Source of the DNA: Bugulina stolonifera
Taxonomy: Eukaryota > Bryozoa > Gymnolaemata > Cheilostomatida > Bugulidae
Assembly: GCA_935421135.1 (NCBI GenBank)
Contig: OW285192.1
Location: forward strand, 98,501-162,500
Direction: 5' to 3'
Length of the DNA stretch: 64,000 nucleotides
The notes below the pieces were generated by a model, which was not told the origin of the DNA, did no database searches, and was given only the letters and a program-made list of their open reading frames with translations. The translations under genes and the position numbers were made by a program. Position 1 is the stretch's first letter; each line of letters opens with the position of its first letter. Positions 1-15,199 of the stretch are shown piece after piece.

Positions 1-395
1 GATGAGCTCAAGCAAGCTAAAACAAGTAGGACAAGTTATTTATAACATACACTTTGCATGTACGAACAATCCTAATATCTCCACAGATACCCGAATATAA
101 TCTTACAGTTTACATGTATATGACAATAGAAATAACAGTAAACAATCAATGTACCACTACAATATCTTTGAACAGTCATATTCATGGGTTGGTTTTATTT
201 TATTGACATGATATAGAACAATTCATGCATCTATTACCTCCCTAAGCCGTAGGAAATACAACTGCCGCAATTCACTCCTCTCCTCTCACTAGAAGGACAC
301 AGATGTTTCCAGTCATACTCAGCTTGCTCACTGGTAATTGACTTCTACTACCAGCTGTGTCTATCCACTGGTAGGCGGAAATGATTCATTCTATA
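1..395 (+). repeat. Reference class A satellite monomer
   Basis: Example of class A. It starts gatgagctcaagcaagc, then has tataacatacactttgcatg, a tacccgaatataatcttac block, cagtttacatgtatatgac, aataacagtaaacaatcaat, a cagtcatattcatggg block and a cctaagccgtagg block. It ends with tctata before the next gagctc. Class A differs from class B mainly in the first ~250 bp; the last ~140 bp is nearly shared. Sub-variants include aataatagtaaac with ccaccacta, tttccatgtatatg, and aataacagtaaac with a single ccacta. Confidence 0.93.
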
Positions 396-785
396 GCTGA
401 GCTCAAACAAGCTGAAACAGGTAGGACAGGCTATTTATAATTTACACTGTACTTGTACCAACCTTCATAAGGTCTGCACAGATAACCGAATATAATCTCA
501 CATTTTGTATGACAATAGAGATGGCAGTAAATAATCACTGTAGCACCACAATATCTTTGAGCAGTCATTTTAAACTAGTTGGTTTTATTTCACTAACATA
601 ATATAGAGCAGCTCATGCATCTATTACCTCCCTACGCCGTAGCAATGACAACCACCTCAATTCACTCCTATCCTCTCACTAGAATGAGACAGATGTTTCC
701 AGTCATACTCAGCTTGCTCCCTGGTAATTGACTTTTACTACCAGCTGTGTTTATTCTCTGGTGGGCAGAAATGGTTCAGTCTATA
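396..785 (+). repeat. Reference class B satellite monomer
   Basis: Example of class B. It starts gctgagctcaaacaagc, then has tataatttacactgtacttg, ccttcataaggtctgcacag, tctcacattttgtatgac, agatggcagtaaataatcac, a cattttaaactggttgg-type block (this copy reads aaactagttgg) and ctacgccgtagcaatgac. It lacks the acatgtata insert of class A, which partly explains its shorter length (390 against ~395 bp). Sub-variants differ at cgttttgtatgacaatgg, actgagtagcactac, cttgtagtaacc, ctatattacc and ctacgtcgtag. Confidence 0.93.
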
Positions 786-1387
786 GATGAGCTCAAGCAA
801 GCTAAAACAAGTAGGACAAGTTATTTATAACATACACTTTGCATGTACGAACAATCCTAAGATCTCCACAGATACCCGAATATAATCTTACAGTTTACAT
901 GTATATGACAATAGAAATAACAGTAAACAATCAATGAACCACCACTACAATATCTTTGAACAGTCATATTCATGGGTTGGTTTTATTTTATTAACATAAT
1001 ATAGAGCAGTTCATGCATCTATTACCTCCCTACGCCGTAGCACTGACAACCACCTCAATTCACTCCTATCCTCTCACTAGAAGGACACATTTAGTTCCAG
1101 TCATACTCAGCTCGCTCTCTGGTGACTGACTTTTTCTAGCAGCTGTGTTTATCCTCTGGTGGGCAGAAATGATTCAGTCTATAGATGAGCTCAGGCAAGC
1201 TCAAACAGGTAGGACAGGTTATTTATAACATACATTTTGCATGTACAAACAATCCTAAGATCTCCACAGATACCCGAATATAATCTCACAGTTTACATGT
1301 ATATGACAATAGAAATAACAGTAAACAATCAATGTACCACTACAATATCTTTGAACAGTCATATTTATGGGTTGGTTTTATTTTATT

Positions 1388-4300
1388 AACATAATAGAGA
1401 ACAATTCATGCATCTATTACCTCCCTAAGCCGTAGGAATGACAACTGCCGCAATTCACTCCTATCCTCTCACTAGAAGGACACAGATGTTTCCAGTCATA
1501 CTCAGCTTGCTCCCTGGTAATTGACTTCTACTACCAGCTGTGTCTATCCACTGGTAGGCGGAAATGATTCATTCTATAGCTGAGCTCAAACAAGCTAAAA
1601 CAGGTAGGACAGGCTATTTATAATTTACACTGTACTTGTACCAACCTTCATAAGGTCTGCACAGATAACCGAATATAATCTCACATTTTGTTTGACAATA
1701 GAGATGGCAGTAAATAATCACTGTAGCACCACAATATCTTTGAGCAGTCATTTTAAACTGGTTGGTTTTATTTCACTAACATAATATAGAGCAGCTCATG
1801 CATCTATTACCTCCCTACGCCGTAGCAATGACAACCACCTCAATTCACTCCTATCCTCTCACTAGAATGAGACAGATGTTTCCAGTCATACTCAGCTTGC
1901 TCCCTGGTAATTGACTTTTACTACCAGCTGTGTTTATTCTCTGGTGGGCAGAAATGGTTCAGTCTATAGATGAGCTCAAGCAAGCTAAAACAAGTAGGAC
2001 AAGTTATTTATAACATACACTTTGCATGTACGAACAATCCTAAGATCTCCACAGATACCCGAATATAATCTTACAGTTTACATGTATATGACAATAGAAA
2101 TAATAGTAAACAATCAATGTACCACCACTACAATATCTTTGAACAGTCATATTCATGGGTTGGTTTTATTTTATTAACATAATAGAGAACAATTCATGCA
2201 TCTATTACCTCCCTAAGCCGTAGGAATGACAACCGCCGCAATTCACTCCTATCCTCTCACTAGAATGAGACAGATGTTTCCAGTCATACTCAGCTTGCTC
2301 CCTGGTAATTGACTTTTACTACCAGCTGTGTCTATCCACTGGTGGGCAGAAATGATTCAGTCTATAGCTGAGCTCAAACAAGCTAAAACAGGTAGGACAG
2401 GGTATTTATAATTTACACTGTACTTGTAGTAACCTTCATAAGGTCTGCACAGATAAACAAATATAATCTCACATTTTGTATGACAATAGAGATGGCAGTA
2501 AATAATCACTGAGTAGCACTACAATATCTTTAAGCACTCATTTTAAACTGGTTGGTTTTATTTCACTGACATAATATAGAGCAGTTCATGCATCTATATT
2601 ACCTCCCTACGTCGTAGCAATGACAACCACCTCAATTCACTCCTATCCTCTCACTAGAATGAGACAGATGTTTCCAGTCATACTCAGCTTGCTCCCTGGT
2701 AATTGACTTCTACTACCAGCTGTGTTCATTCTCTGGTGGGCAGAAATGGTTCAGTCTATAGATGAGCTCAAGCAAGCTAAAACAAGTAGGACAAGTTATT
2801 TATAACATACACTTTGCATGTACGAACAATCCTAAGATCTCCACAGATACCCGAATATAATCTTACAGTTTACATGTATATGACAATAGAAATAACAGTA
2901 AACAATCAATGTACCACTACAATATCTTTGAACAGTCATATTCATGGGTTGGTTTTATTTTATTGACATGATATAGAACAATTCATGCATCTATTACCTC
3001 CCTAAGCCGTAGGAAATACAACTGCAGCAATTCAGTCCTATCCTCTCACTAGAAGGACACAGATGTTTCCAGTCATACTCAGCTTGCTCCCTGGTAATTG
3101 ACTTCTACTACCAGCTGTGTCTATCCACTGGTAGGCAGAAATGAGTCATTCTATAGCTGAGCTCAAACAAGCTAAAACAGGTAGGACAGGCTATTTATAA
3201 TTTACACTGTACTTGTACTAACCTTCATAAGGTCTGCACAGATAACCAAATATAATCTCACGTTTTGTATGACAATGGAGATGGCAGTAAATAATCACTG
3301 AGTAGCACTACAATATCTTTGAACACTCATATTCATGGGTTGGTTTTATTTTATTAACATAATATAGAGCAGTTCATGCATCTATTACCTCCCTACGCCG
3401 TAGCAATGACAACCACCTCAATTCACTCCTATCCTCTCACTAGAAGGACACATTTAGTTCCAGTCATACTCAGCTCGCTCTCTGGTAATTGACTTTTACT
3501 ACCAGCTGTGTTTATTCTCTGGTGGGCAGAAATGGTTCAGTCTATAGATGAGCTCAAGCAAGCTAAAACAAGTAGGACAAGTTATTTATAACATACACTT
3601 TGCATGTACGAACAATCCTAAGATCTCCACAGATACCCGAATATAATCTTACAGTTTCCATGTATATGACAATAGAAATAACAGTAAACAATCAATGTAC
3701 CACCACTACAATATCTTTGAACAGTCATATTCATGGGTTGGTTTTATTTTATTAACATAATAGAGAACAATTCATGCATCTATTACCTCCCTAAGCCGTA
3801 GGAATGACAACTGCCGCAATTCACTCCTATCCTCTCACTAGAAGGACACAGATGTTTCCAGTCATACTCAGCTTGCTCCCTGGTAATTGACTTCTACTAC
3901 CAGCTGTGTCTATCCACTGGTAGGCGGAAATGATTCATTCTATAGCTGAGCTCAAACAAGCTAAAACAGGTAGGACAGGCTATTTATAATTTACACTGTA
4001 CTTGTACCAACCTTCATAAGGTCTGCACAGATAACCGAATATAATCTCACATTTTGTTTGACAATAGAGATGGCAGTAAATAATCACTGTAGCACCACAA
4101 TATCTTTGAGCAGTCATTTTAAACTGGTTGGTTTTATTTCACTAACATAATATAGAGCAGCTCATGCATCTATTACCTCCCTACGCCGTAGCAATGACAA
4201 CCACCTCAATTCACTCCTATCCTCTCACTAGAATGAGACAGATGTTTCCAGTCATACTCAGCTTGCTCCCTGGTAATTGACTTTTACTACCAGCTGTGTT

Positions 4301-6119
4301 TATTCTCTGGTGGGCAGAAATGGTTCAGTCTATAGATGAGCTCAAGCAAGCTAAAACAAGTAGGACAAGTTATTTATAACATACACTTTGCATGTACGAA
4401 CAATCCTAAGATCTCCACAGATACCCGAATATAATCTTACAGTTTACATGTATATGACAATAGAAATAATAGTAAACAATCAATGTACCACCACTACAAT
4501 ATCTTTGAACAGTCATATTCATGGGTTGGTTTTATTTTATTAACATAATAGAGAACAATTCATGCATCTATTACCTCCCTAAGCCGTAGGAATGACAACC
4601 GCCGCAATTCACTCCTATCCTCTCACTAGAATGAGACAGATGTTTCCAGTCATACTCAGCTTGCTCCCTGGTAATTGACTTTTACTACCAGCTGTGTCTA
4701 TCCACTGGTGGGCAGAAATGATTCAGTCTATAGCTGAGCTCAAACAAGCTAAAACAGGTAGGACAGGGTATTTATAATTTACACTGTACTTGTAGTAACC
4801 TTCATAAGGTCTGCACAGATAAACAAATATAATCTCACATTTTGTATGACAATAGAGATGGCAGTAAATAATCACTGAGTAGCACTACAATATCTTTAAG
4901 CACTCATTTTAAACTGGTTGGTTTTATTTCACTGACATAATATAGAGCAGTTCATGCATCTATATTACCTCCCTACGTCGTAGCAATGACAACCACCTCA
5001 ATTCACTCCTATCCTCTCACTAGAATGAGACAGATGTTTCCAGTCATACTCAGCTTGCTCCCTGGTAATTGACTTCTACTACCAGCTGTGTTCATTCTCT
5101 GGTGGGCAGAAATGGTTCAGTCTATAGATGAGCTCAAGCAAGCTAAAACAAGTAGGACAAGTTATTTATAACATACACTTTGCATGTACGAACAATCCTA
5201 AGATCTCCACAGATACCCGAATATAATCTTACAGTTTACATGTATATGACAATAGAAATAACAGTAAACAATCAATGTACCACTACAATATCTTTGAACA
5301 GTCATATTCATGGGTTGGTTTTATTTTATTGACATGATATAGAACAATTCATGCATCTATTACCTCCCTAAGCCGTAGGAAATACAACTGCAGCAATTCA
5401 GTCCTATCCTCTCACTAGAAGGACACAGATGTTTCCAGTCATACTCAGCTTGCTCCCTGGTAATTGACTTCTACTACCAGCTGTGTCTATCCACTGGTAG
5501 GCAGAAATGAGTCATTCTATAGCTGAGCTCAAACAAGCTAAAACAGGTAGGACAGGCTATTTATAATTTACACTGTACTTGTACTAACCTTCATAAGGTC
5601 TGCACAGATAACCAAATATAATCTCACGTTTTGTATGACAATGGAGATGGCAGTAAATAATCACTGAGTAGCACTACAATATCTTTGAACACTCATATTC
5701 ATGGGTTGGTTTTATTTTATTAACATAATATAGAGCAGTTCATGCATCTATTACCTCCCTACGCCGTAGCAATGACAACCACCTCAATTCACTCCTATCC
5801 TCTCACTAGAAGGACACATTTAGTTCCAGTCATACTCAGCTCGCTCTCTGGTAATTGACTTTTACTACCAGCTGTGTTTATTCTCTGGTGGGCAGAAATG
5901 GTTCAGTCTATAGATGAGCTCAAGCAAGCTAAAACAAGTAGGACAAGTTATTTATAACATACACTTTGCATGTACGAACAATCCTAAGATCTCCACAGAT
6001 ACCCGAATATAATCTTACAGTTTCCATGTATATGACAATAGAAATAACAGTAAACAATCAATGTACCACCACTACAATATCTTTGAACAGTCATATTCAT
6101 GGGTTGGTTTTATTTTATT
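1388..6119. repeat. 2366-bp six-monomer higher-order repeat, two copies
   Basis: Rare variants recur at exactly 2366-bp spacing. The word tttgtttgac lies in the monomer near 1690 and again near 4056; aataatagtaaac near 2098 and 4464; tgcagcaattcagtcc near 3023 and 5389. Copy 1 is about 1388-3753 and copy 2 about 3754-6119. Before 1388 the monomer has no tttccatgtata variant while its counterpart does, so similarity breaks there. After about 6168 the copies also diverge (aactgccgc against aaccgccgc). Within the copies I saw no mismatch at the sites I compared. Confidence 0.88.
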
Positions 6120-9100
6120 AACATAATAGAGAACAATTCATGCATCTATTACCTCCCTAAGCCGTAGGAATGACAACCGCCGCAATTCACTCCTATCCTC
6201 TCACTAGAATGAGACAGATGTTTCCAGTCATACTCAGCTTGTTCCCTGGTAATTGACTTTTACTACCAGCTGTGTCTATCCACTGGTGGGCAGAAATGAT
6301 TCAGTCTATAGCTGAGCTCAAACAAGCTAAAACAGGTAGGACAAGTTATTTATAACATAGACTTTGCATGTACGAACAATCCTAAGATCTCCACAGATAA
6401 CCGAGTATAATCTCACATTTTGTATGACAATAGAGATGGCAGTAAATAATCACTGTAGCACCACAATATCTTTGAGCAGTCATTTTAAACTGGTTGGTTT
6501 TATTTCACTAACATCACATACAGCAGTTCATGCATCTATTACCTCCCTACGCCGTAGCAATGACAACCACCTCAATTCACTCCTAACCTCTCACTAGAAG
6601 GACACAGTTGTTTCCAGTCATACTCAGCTCGCTCTCTGGTGACTGACTTTTACTAGCAGCTGTGTTTATTCTCTGGTGGGCAGAAATGGTTCAGTCTATA
6701 GATGAGCTCAAGCAAGCTAAAACAAGTAAGACAAGTTTATTTATAACATACACTTTGCATGTACGAACAATCCTAAGATCTCCACAGATACCCGAATATA
6801 ATCTTACAGTTTACATGTATATGACAATAGAAATAACAGTAAACAATCAATGTACCACTACAATATCTTTGAACAGTCATATTCATGGGTTGGTTTTATT
6901 TTATTGACATGATATAGAACAATTCATGCATCTATTACCTCCCTAAGCCGTTGGAAATACAACTGTCGCAATTCACTCCTATCCTCTCACTAGAAGGACA
7001 CAGATGTTTCCAGTCATACTCAGCTTGCTCCCTGGTAATTGACTTCTACTACCAGCTGTGTCTATCCACTGGTAGGCAGAAATGAGTCATTCTATAGCTG
7101 CGCTCAAACAAGCTAAAACAGGTAGGACAGGCTATTTATAATTTACACTGTACTTGTACTAACCTTCATAAGGTCTGCACAGATAACCAAATATAATCTC
7201 ACGTTTTGTATGACAATAGAGATGGCAGTAAATAATCACTGAGTAGCACTACAATATCTTTGAACAGTCATATTCATGGGTTGGTTTTATTTTATTAACA
7301 TAATATAGAGCAGTTCATGCATCTATTACCTCCCTACGCCGTAGCAATGACAACCACCTCAATTCACTCCTATCCTCTCACTAGAAGGACACAGATGTTT
7401 CCAGTCATACTCAGCTTGCTCCCTGGTAATTGATTTTTACTACCAGCTGTGTTTATCGCCTGGTGGGCAGAAATGGTTCAGTCTATAGATGAGCTCAAGC
7501 AAGCTAAAACAGGTAGGACAGGTTATTTATAACATACACTTTGCATGTACGAACAATCCTAAGATCTCCACAGATACCCGAATATAATCTTACAGTTTAC
7601 ATGTATATGACAATAGAAATAACAGTAAACAATCAATGTACCACTACAATATCTTTGAACAGTCATATTCATGGGTTGGTTTTATTTTATTGACATAATA
7701 TAGAACAATTCATGCATCTATTACCTCCCTAAGCCGTAGGAAATACAACTGCCGCAATTCACTCCTATCCTCTCACTAGAAGGACACAGATGTTTCCAGT
7801 CATACTCAGCTTGCTCCCTGGTAATTGACTTCTACTACCAGCTGTGTCTATCCACTGGTAGGCGGAAATGATTCATTCTATAGCTGAGCTCAAACAAGCT
7901 AAAACAGGTAGGACAGGCTATTTATAATTTACACTGTACTTGTACCAACCTTCATAAGGTCTGCACAGATAACCGAATATAATCTCACATTTTGTATGAC
8001 AATAGAGATGGCAGTAAATAATCACTGTGGCACCACAATATCTTTGAGCAGTCATTTTAAACTGGTTGGTTTTATTTCACTAACATAATATAGAGCAGCT
8101 CATGCATCTATTACCTCCCTACGCCGTAGCAATGACAACCACCTCAATTCACTCCTATCCTCTCACTAGAATGAGACAGATGTTTCCAGTCATACTCAGC
8201 TTGCTCCCTGGTAATTGACTTTTACTACCAGCTGTGTTTATTCTCTGGTGGGCAGAAATGGTTCAGTCTATAGATGAGCTCAAGCAAGCCAAAACAAGTA
8301 GGACAAGTTATTTATAACATACACTTTGCATGTACGAACAATCCTAATATCTCCACAGATACCCGAATATAATCTTACAGTTTACATGTATATGACAATA
8401 GAAATAACAGTAAACAATCAATGTACCACTACAATATCTTTGAACAGTCATATTCATGGGTTGGTTTTATTTTATTGACATGATATAGAACAATTCATGC
8501 ATCTATTACCTCCCTAAGCCGTAGGAAATACAACTGCCGCATTTCACTCCTCTCCTCTCACTAGAAGGACACAGATGTTTCCAGGCATACTCAGCTTGCT
8601 CCCTGGTAGTTGACTTCTACTACCAGCTGTGTCTATCCACTGGTAGGCAGAAATGAGTCATTCTATAGCTGAGCTCAAACAAGCTAAAACAGGTAGGACA
8701 GGCTATTTATAATTTACACTGTACTTGTACTAACCTTCATAAGGTCTGCACAGATAACCAAATATAATCTCACGTTTTGTATGACAATAGAGATGGCAGT
8801 AAATAATCACTGAGTAGCACTACAATATCTTTGAACAGTCATATTCATGGGTTGGTTTTATTTTATTAACATAATATAGAGCAGTTCATGCATCTATTAC
8901 CTCCCTACGCCGTAGCACTGACAACCACCTCAATTCACTCCTATCCTCTCACTAGAAGGACACATTTAGTTCCAGTCATACTCAGCTCGCTCTCTGGTGA
9001 CTGACTTTTTCTAGCAGCTGTGTTTATTCTCTGGTGGGCAGAAATGATTCAGTCTATAGATGAGCTCAGGCAAGCTCAAACAGGTAGGACAGGTTATTTA

Positions 9101-12100
9101 TAACATACATTTGGCATGTACGAACAATCCTAAGATCTCCACAGATACCCGAATATAATCTCACAGTTTACATGTATATGACAATAGAAATAACAGTAAA
9201 CAATCAATGTACCACTACAATATCTTTGGACAGTCATATTTATGGGTTGGTTTTATTTTATTAACATAATATAGAACAATTCATGCATCTATTACCTCCC
9301 TAAGCCGTAGGAATGACAACTGCCGCAATTCACTCCTATCCTCTCACTAGAAGGACACAGATGTTTCCAGTCATACTCAGCTTGCTCCCTGGTAATTGAC
9401 TTCTACTACCAGCTGTGTCTATCCACTGGTAGGCGGAAACGATTCATTCTATAGCTGAGCTCAAACACGCTAAAACAGGTAGGACAGGCTATTTATAATT
9501 TACACTGTACTTGTACCAACCTTCATAAGGTCTGCACAGATAACCGAATATAATCTCACATTTTGTATGACAATAGAGATGGCAATAAATAATCACTGTA
9601 GCACCACAATATCTTTGAGCAGTCATTTTAAACTGGTTGGTTTTATTTCACTAACATAATATAGAGCAGCTCATGCATCTATTACCTCCCTACGCCGTAG
9701 CAATGACAACCACCTCAATTCACTCCTATCCTCTCACTAGAATGAGACAGATGTTTCCATTTATACTCAGCTTGCTCCCTGGTAATTGACTTTTACTACC
9801 AGCTGTGTTCATTCTCTGGTGGGCAGAAATGGTTCAGTCTATAGATGAGCTCAAGCAAGCTAAAACAAGTAGGACAAGTTATTTATAACATACACTTTGC
9901 ATGTACGAACAATCCTAAGATCTCCACAGATACCCGAATATAATCTTACAGTTTACATGTATATGACAATAGAAATAACAGTAAACAATCAATGTACCAC
10001 TACAATATCTTTGAACAGTCATATTCATGGGTTGGTTTTATTTTATTGACATGATATAGAACAATTCATGCATCTATTACCTCCCTAAGCCGTAGGAAAT
10101 ACAACTGCAGCAATTCAGTCCTATCCTCTCACTAGAAGGACACAGATGTTTCCAGTCATACTCAGCTTGCTCCCTGGTAATTGACTTCTACTACCAGCTG
10201 TGTCTATCCACTGGTAGGCAGAAATGAGTCATTCTATAGCTGAGCTCAAACAAGCTAAAACAGGTAGGACAGGCTATTTATAATTTACACTGTACTTGTA
10301 CTAACCTTCATAAGGTCTGCACAGATAACCAAATATAATCTCACGTTTTGTATGACAATGGAGATGGCAGTAAATAATCACTGAGTAGCACTACAATATC
10401 TTTGAACACTCATATTCATGGGTTGGTTTTATTTTATTAACATAATATAGAGCAGTTCATGCATCTATTACCTCCCTACGCCGTAGCAATGACAACCACC
10501 TCAATTCACTCCTATCCTCTCACTAGAAGGACACATTTAGTTCCAGTCATACTCAGCTCGCTCTCTGGTAATTGACTTTTACTACCAGCTGTGTTTATTC
10601 TCTGGTGGGCAGAAATGGTTCAGTCTATTATAGATGAGCTCAAGCAAGCTAAAACAAGTAGGACAAGTTATTTATAACATACACTTTGCATGTACGAACA
10701 ATCCTAAGATCTCCACAGATACCCGAATATAATCTTACAGTTTCCATGTATATGACAATAGAAATAACAGTAAACAATCAATGTACCACCACTACAATAT
10801 CTTTGAACAGTCATATTCATGGGTTGGTTTTATTTTATTAACATAATAGAGAACAATTCATGCATCTATTACCTCCCTAAGCCGTAGGAATGACAACCGC
10901 CGCAATTCACTCCTATCCTCTCACTAGAATGAGACAGATGTTTCCAGTCATACTCAGCTTGTTCCCTGGTAATTGACTTTTACTACCAGCTGTGTCTATC
11001 CACTGGTGGGCAGAAATGATTCAGTCTATAGCTGAGCTCAAACAAGCTAAAACAGGTAGGACAAGTTATTTATAACATAGACTTTGCATGTACGAACAAT
11101 CCTAAGATCTCCACAGATAACCGAGTATAATCTCACATTTTGTATGACAATAGAGATGGCAGTAAATAATCACTGTAGCACCACAATATCTTTGAGCAGT
11201 CATTTTAAACTGGTTGGTTTTATTTCACTAACATCACATACAGCAGTTCATGCATCTATTACCTCCCTACGCCGTAGCAATGACAACCACCTCAATTCAA
11301 TCCTAACCTCTCACTAGAAGGACACAGTTGTTTCCAGTCATACTCAGCTCGCTCTCTGGTGACTGACTTTTACTAGCAGCTGTGTTTATTCTCTGGTGGG
11401 CAGAAATGGTTCAGTCTATAGATGAGCTCAAGCAAGCTAAAACAAGTAAGACAAGTTATTTATAACATACACTTTGCATGTACGAACAATCCTAAGATCT
11501 CCACAGATACCCGAATATAATCTTACAGTTTACATGTATATGACAATAGAAATAACAGTAAACAATCAATGTACCACTACAATATCTTTGAACAGTCATA
11601 TTCATGGGTTGGTTTTATTTTATTGACATGATATAGAACAATTCATGCATCTATTACCTCCCTAAGCCGTTGGAAATACAACTGTCGCAATTCACTCCTA
11701 TCCTCTCACTAGAAGGACACAGATGTTTCCAGTCATACTCAGCTTGCTCCCTGGTAATTGACTTCTACTACCAGCTGTGTCTATCCACTGGTAGGCAGAA
11801 ATGAGTCATTCTATAGCTGCGCTCAAACAAGCTAAAACAGGTAGGACAGGCTATTTATAATTTACACTGTACTTGTACTAACCTTCATAAGGTCTGCACA
11901 GATAACCAAATATAATCTCACGTTTTGTATGACAATAGAGATGGCAGTAAATAATCACTGAGTAGCACTACAATATCTTTGAACAGTCATATTCATGGGT
12001 TGGTTTTATTTTATTAACATAATATAGAGCAGTTCATGCATCTATTACCTCCCTACGCCGTAGCAATGACAACCACCTCAATTCACTCCTATCCTCTCAC

Positions 12101-13600
12101 TAGAAGGACACAGATGTTTCCAGTCATACTCAGCTTGCTCCCTGGTAATTGATTTTTACTACCAGCTGTGTTTATCGCCTGGTGGGCAGAAATGGTTCAG
12201 TCTATAGATGAGCTCAAGCAAGCTAAAACAGGTAGGACAGGTTATTTATAACATACACTTTGCATGTACGAACAATCCTAAGATCTCCACAGATACCCGA
12301 ATATAATCTTACAGTTTACATGTATATGACAATAGAAATAACAGTAAACAATCAATGTACCACTACAATATCTTTGAACAGTCATATTCATGGGTTGGTT
12401 TTATTTTATTGACATAATATAGAACAATTCATGCATCTATTACCTCCCTAAGCCGTAGGAAATACAACTGCCGCAATTCACTCCTATCCTCTCACTAGAA
12501 GGACACAGATGTTTCCAGTCATACTCAGCTTGCTCCCTGGTAATTGACTTCTACTACCAGCTGTGTCTATCCACTGGTAGGCGGAAATGATTCATTCTAT
12601 AGCTGAGCTCAAACAAGCTAAAACAGGTAGGACAGGCTATTTATAATTTACACTGTACTTGTACCAACCTTCATAAGGTCTGCACAGATAACCGAATATA
12701 ATCTCACATTTTGTATGACAATAGAGATGGCAGTAAATAATCACTGTGGCACCACAATATCTTTGAGCAGTCATTTTAAACTGGTTGGTTTTATTTCACT
12801 AACATAATATAGAGCAGCTCATGCATCTATTACCTCCCTACGCCGTAGCAATGACAACCACCTCAATTCACTCCTATCCTCTCACTAGAATGAGACAGAT
12901 GTTTCCAGTCATACTCAGCTTGCTCCCTGGTAATTGACTTTTACTACCAGCTGTGTTTATTCTCTGGTGGGCAGAAATGGTTCAGTCTATAGATGAGCTC
13001 AAGCAAGCCAAAACAAGTAGGACAAGTTATTTATAACATACACTTTGCATGTACGAACAATCCTAATATCTCCACAGATACCCGAATATAATCTTACAGT
13101 TTACATGTATATGACAATAGAAATAACAGTAAACAATCAATGTACCACTACAATATCTTTGAACAGTCATATTCATGGGTTGGTTTTATTTTATTGACAT
13201 GATATAGAACAATTCATGCATCTATTACCTCCCTAAGCCGTAGGAAATACAACTGCCGCATTTCACTCCTCTCCTCTCACTAGAAGGACACAGATGTTTC
13301 CAGGCATACTCAGCTTGCTCCCTGGTAGTTGACTTCTACTACCAGCTGTGTCTATCCACTGGTAGGCAGAAATGAGTCATTCTATAGCTGAGCTCAAACA
13401 AGCTAAAACAGGTAGGACAGGCTATTTATAATTTACACTGTACTTGTACTAACCTTCATAAGGTCTGCACAGATAACCAAATATAATCTCACGTTTTGTA
13501 TGGCAATAGAGATGGCAGTAAATAATCACTGAGTAGCACTACAATATCTTTGAACAGTCATATTCATGGGTTGGTTTTATTTTATTAACATAATATAGAG
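5080..13600. repeat. 4.72-kb twelve-monomer segmental duplication
   Basis: Monomers from about 5080 recur from about 9797 in the same order and with the same private variants, up to about 13600. The spacing is 4717 bp up to position ~10628, where the second copy has an extra tta (ctattatagatgag). It is 4720 bp after that, and 4719 bp after ~6737, where the first copy has one extra t (acaagtttattt). Copy 1 is about 5080-9796. Copy 2 is partial, about 9797-13600. Both contain the chimeric monomer and the rare gccgttggaaa variant. Confidence 0.88.
6311..6700 (+). repeat. Chimeric A/B satellite monomer (first of five)
   Basis: The monomer opens as class B (gctgagctcaaacaagc), switches to class A for the tataacatagactttgcatg to ctccacagat stretch, then returns to class B at ataaccgagtataatctcac and stays B. 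Near-identical chimeras start at 11031, 25194, 31496 and 36218. They share the private markers catagactttg, ccgagtataat and aacatcacatacagcagttc. All five carry the same 77-codon open frame, which arises from the mosaic and is not supported as a gene. The simplest reading is one conversion or recombination event, then amplification (inference). Confidence 0.85.
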
Positions 13601-15199
13601 CAGCTCATGCATCTATTACCTCCCTACGCCGTAGCAATGACAACCACCTCAATTCACTCCTATCCTCTCACTAGAATGAGACAGATGTTTCCATTTATAC
13701 TCAGCTTGCTCCCTGGTAATTGACTTTTACTACCAGCTGTGTTTATTCTCTGGTGGGCAGAAATGGTTCAGTCTATAGATGAGCTCAAGCAAGCTAAAAC
13801 AAGTAGGACAAGTTATTTATAACATACACTTTGCATGTACGAACAATCCTAAGATCTCCACAGATACCCGAATATAATCTTACAGTTTACATGTATATGA
13901 CAATAGAAATAATAGTAAACAATCAATGTACCACCACTACAATATCTTTGAACAGTCATATTCATGGGTTGGTTTTATTTTATTAACATAATAGAGAACA
14001 ATTCATGCATCTATTACCTCCCTAAGCCGTAGGAATGACAACCGCCGCAATTCACTCCTATCCTCTCACTAGAAGGACACAGATGTTTCCAGTCATACTC
14101 AGCTTGCTCCCTGGTAATTGACTTCTACTACCAGCTGTGTCTATCCACTGGTAGGCAGAAATGAGTCATTCTATAGCTGAGCTCAAACAAGCTAAAACAG
14201 GTAGGACAGGCTATTTACAATTTACACTGTACTTGTACTAACCTTCATAAGGTCTGCACAGATAACCAAATATAATCTCACGTTTTGTATGACAATGGAG
14301 ATGGCAGTAAATAATCACTGAGTAGCACTACAATATCTTTGAACACTCATATTCATGGGTTGGTTTTATTTTATTAACATAATATAGAGCAGTTCATGCA
14401 TCTATTACCTCCCTACGCCGTAGCAATGACAACCACCTCAATTCACTCCTATCCTCTCACTAGAAGGACACATTTAGTTCCAGTCATACTCAGCTCGCTC
14501 TCTGGTAATTGACTTTTACTACCAGCTGTGTTTATTCTCTGGTGGGCAGAAATGGTTCAGTCTATAGCTGAGCTCAAACAAGCTAAAACAGGTAGGACAG
14601 GCTATTTATAATTTACACTGTACTTGTACTAACCTTCATAAGGTCTGCACAGATAACCAAATATAATCTCACGTTTTGTATGACAATGGAGATGGCAGTA
14701 AATAATCACTGTAGCACCACAATATCTTTGAGCAGTCATTTTAAACTGGTTGGTTTTATTTCACTAACATAATATAGAGCAGCTCATGCATCTATTACCT
14801 CCCTACGCCGTAGCAATGACAACCACCTCAATTCACTCCTATCCTCTCACTAGAATGAGACAGATGTTTCCAGTCATACTCAGCTTGCTCCCTGGTAATT
14901 GACTTTTACTACCAGCTGTGTTTATTCTCTGGTGGGCAAAAATGGTTCAGTCTATAGATGAGCTCAAGCAAGCTAAAACAAGTTGGACAAGTTATTTATA
15001 ACATACACTTTGCATGTACGAACAATCCTAAGATCTCCACAGATACCCGAATATAATCTTACAGTTTCCATGTATATGACAATAGAAATAACAGTAAACA
15101 ATCAATGTACCACCACTACAATATCTTTGAACAGTCATATTCATGGGTTGGTTTTATTTTATTAACATAATAGAGAACAATTCATGCATCTATTACCTC

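Noticed and set aside
6947..6960. cgttggaaa in some class A monomers, matching the core of the mammalian CENP-B box
   Set aside because: The essential ttcg and cggg parts are not present (gccg and taca instead), it occurs in only a few monomers, and sister copies read gttgaaaa.
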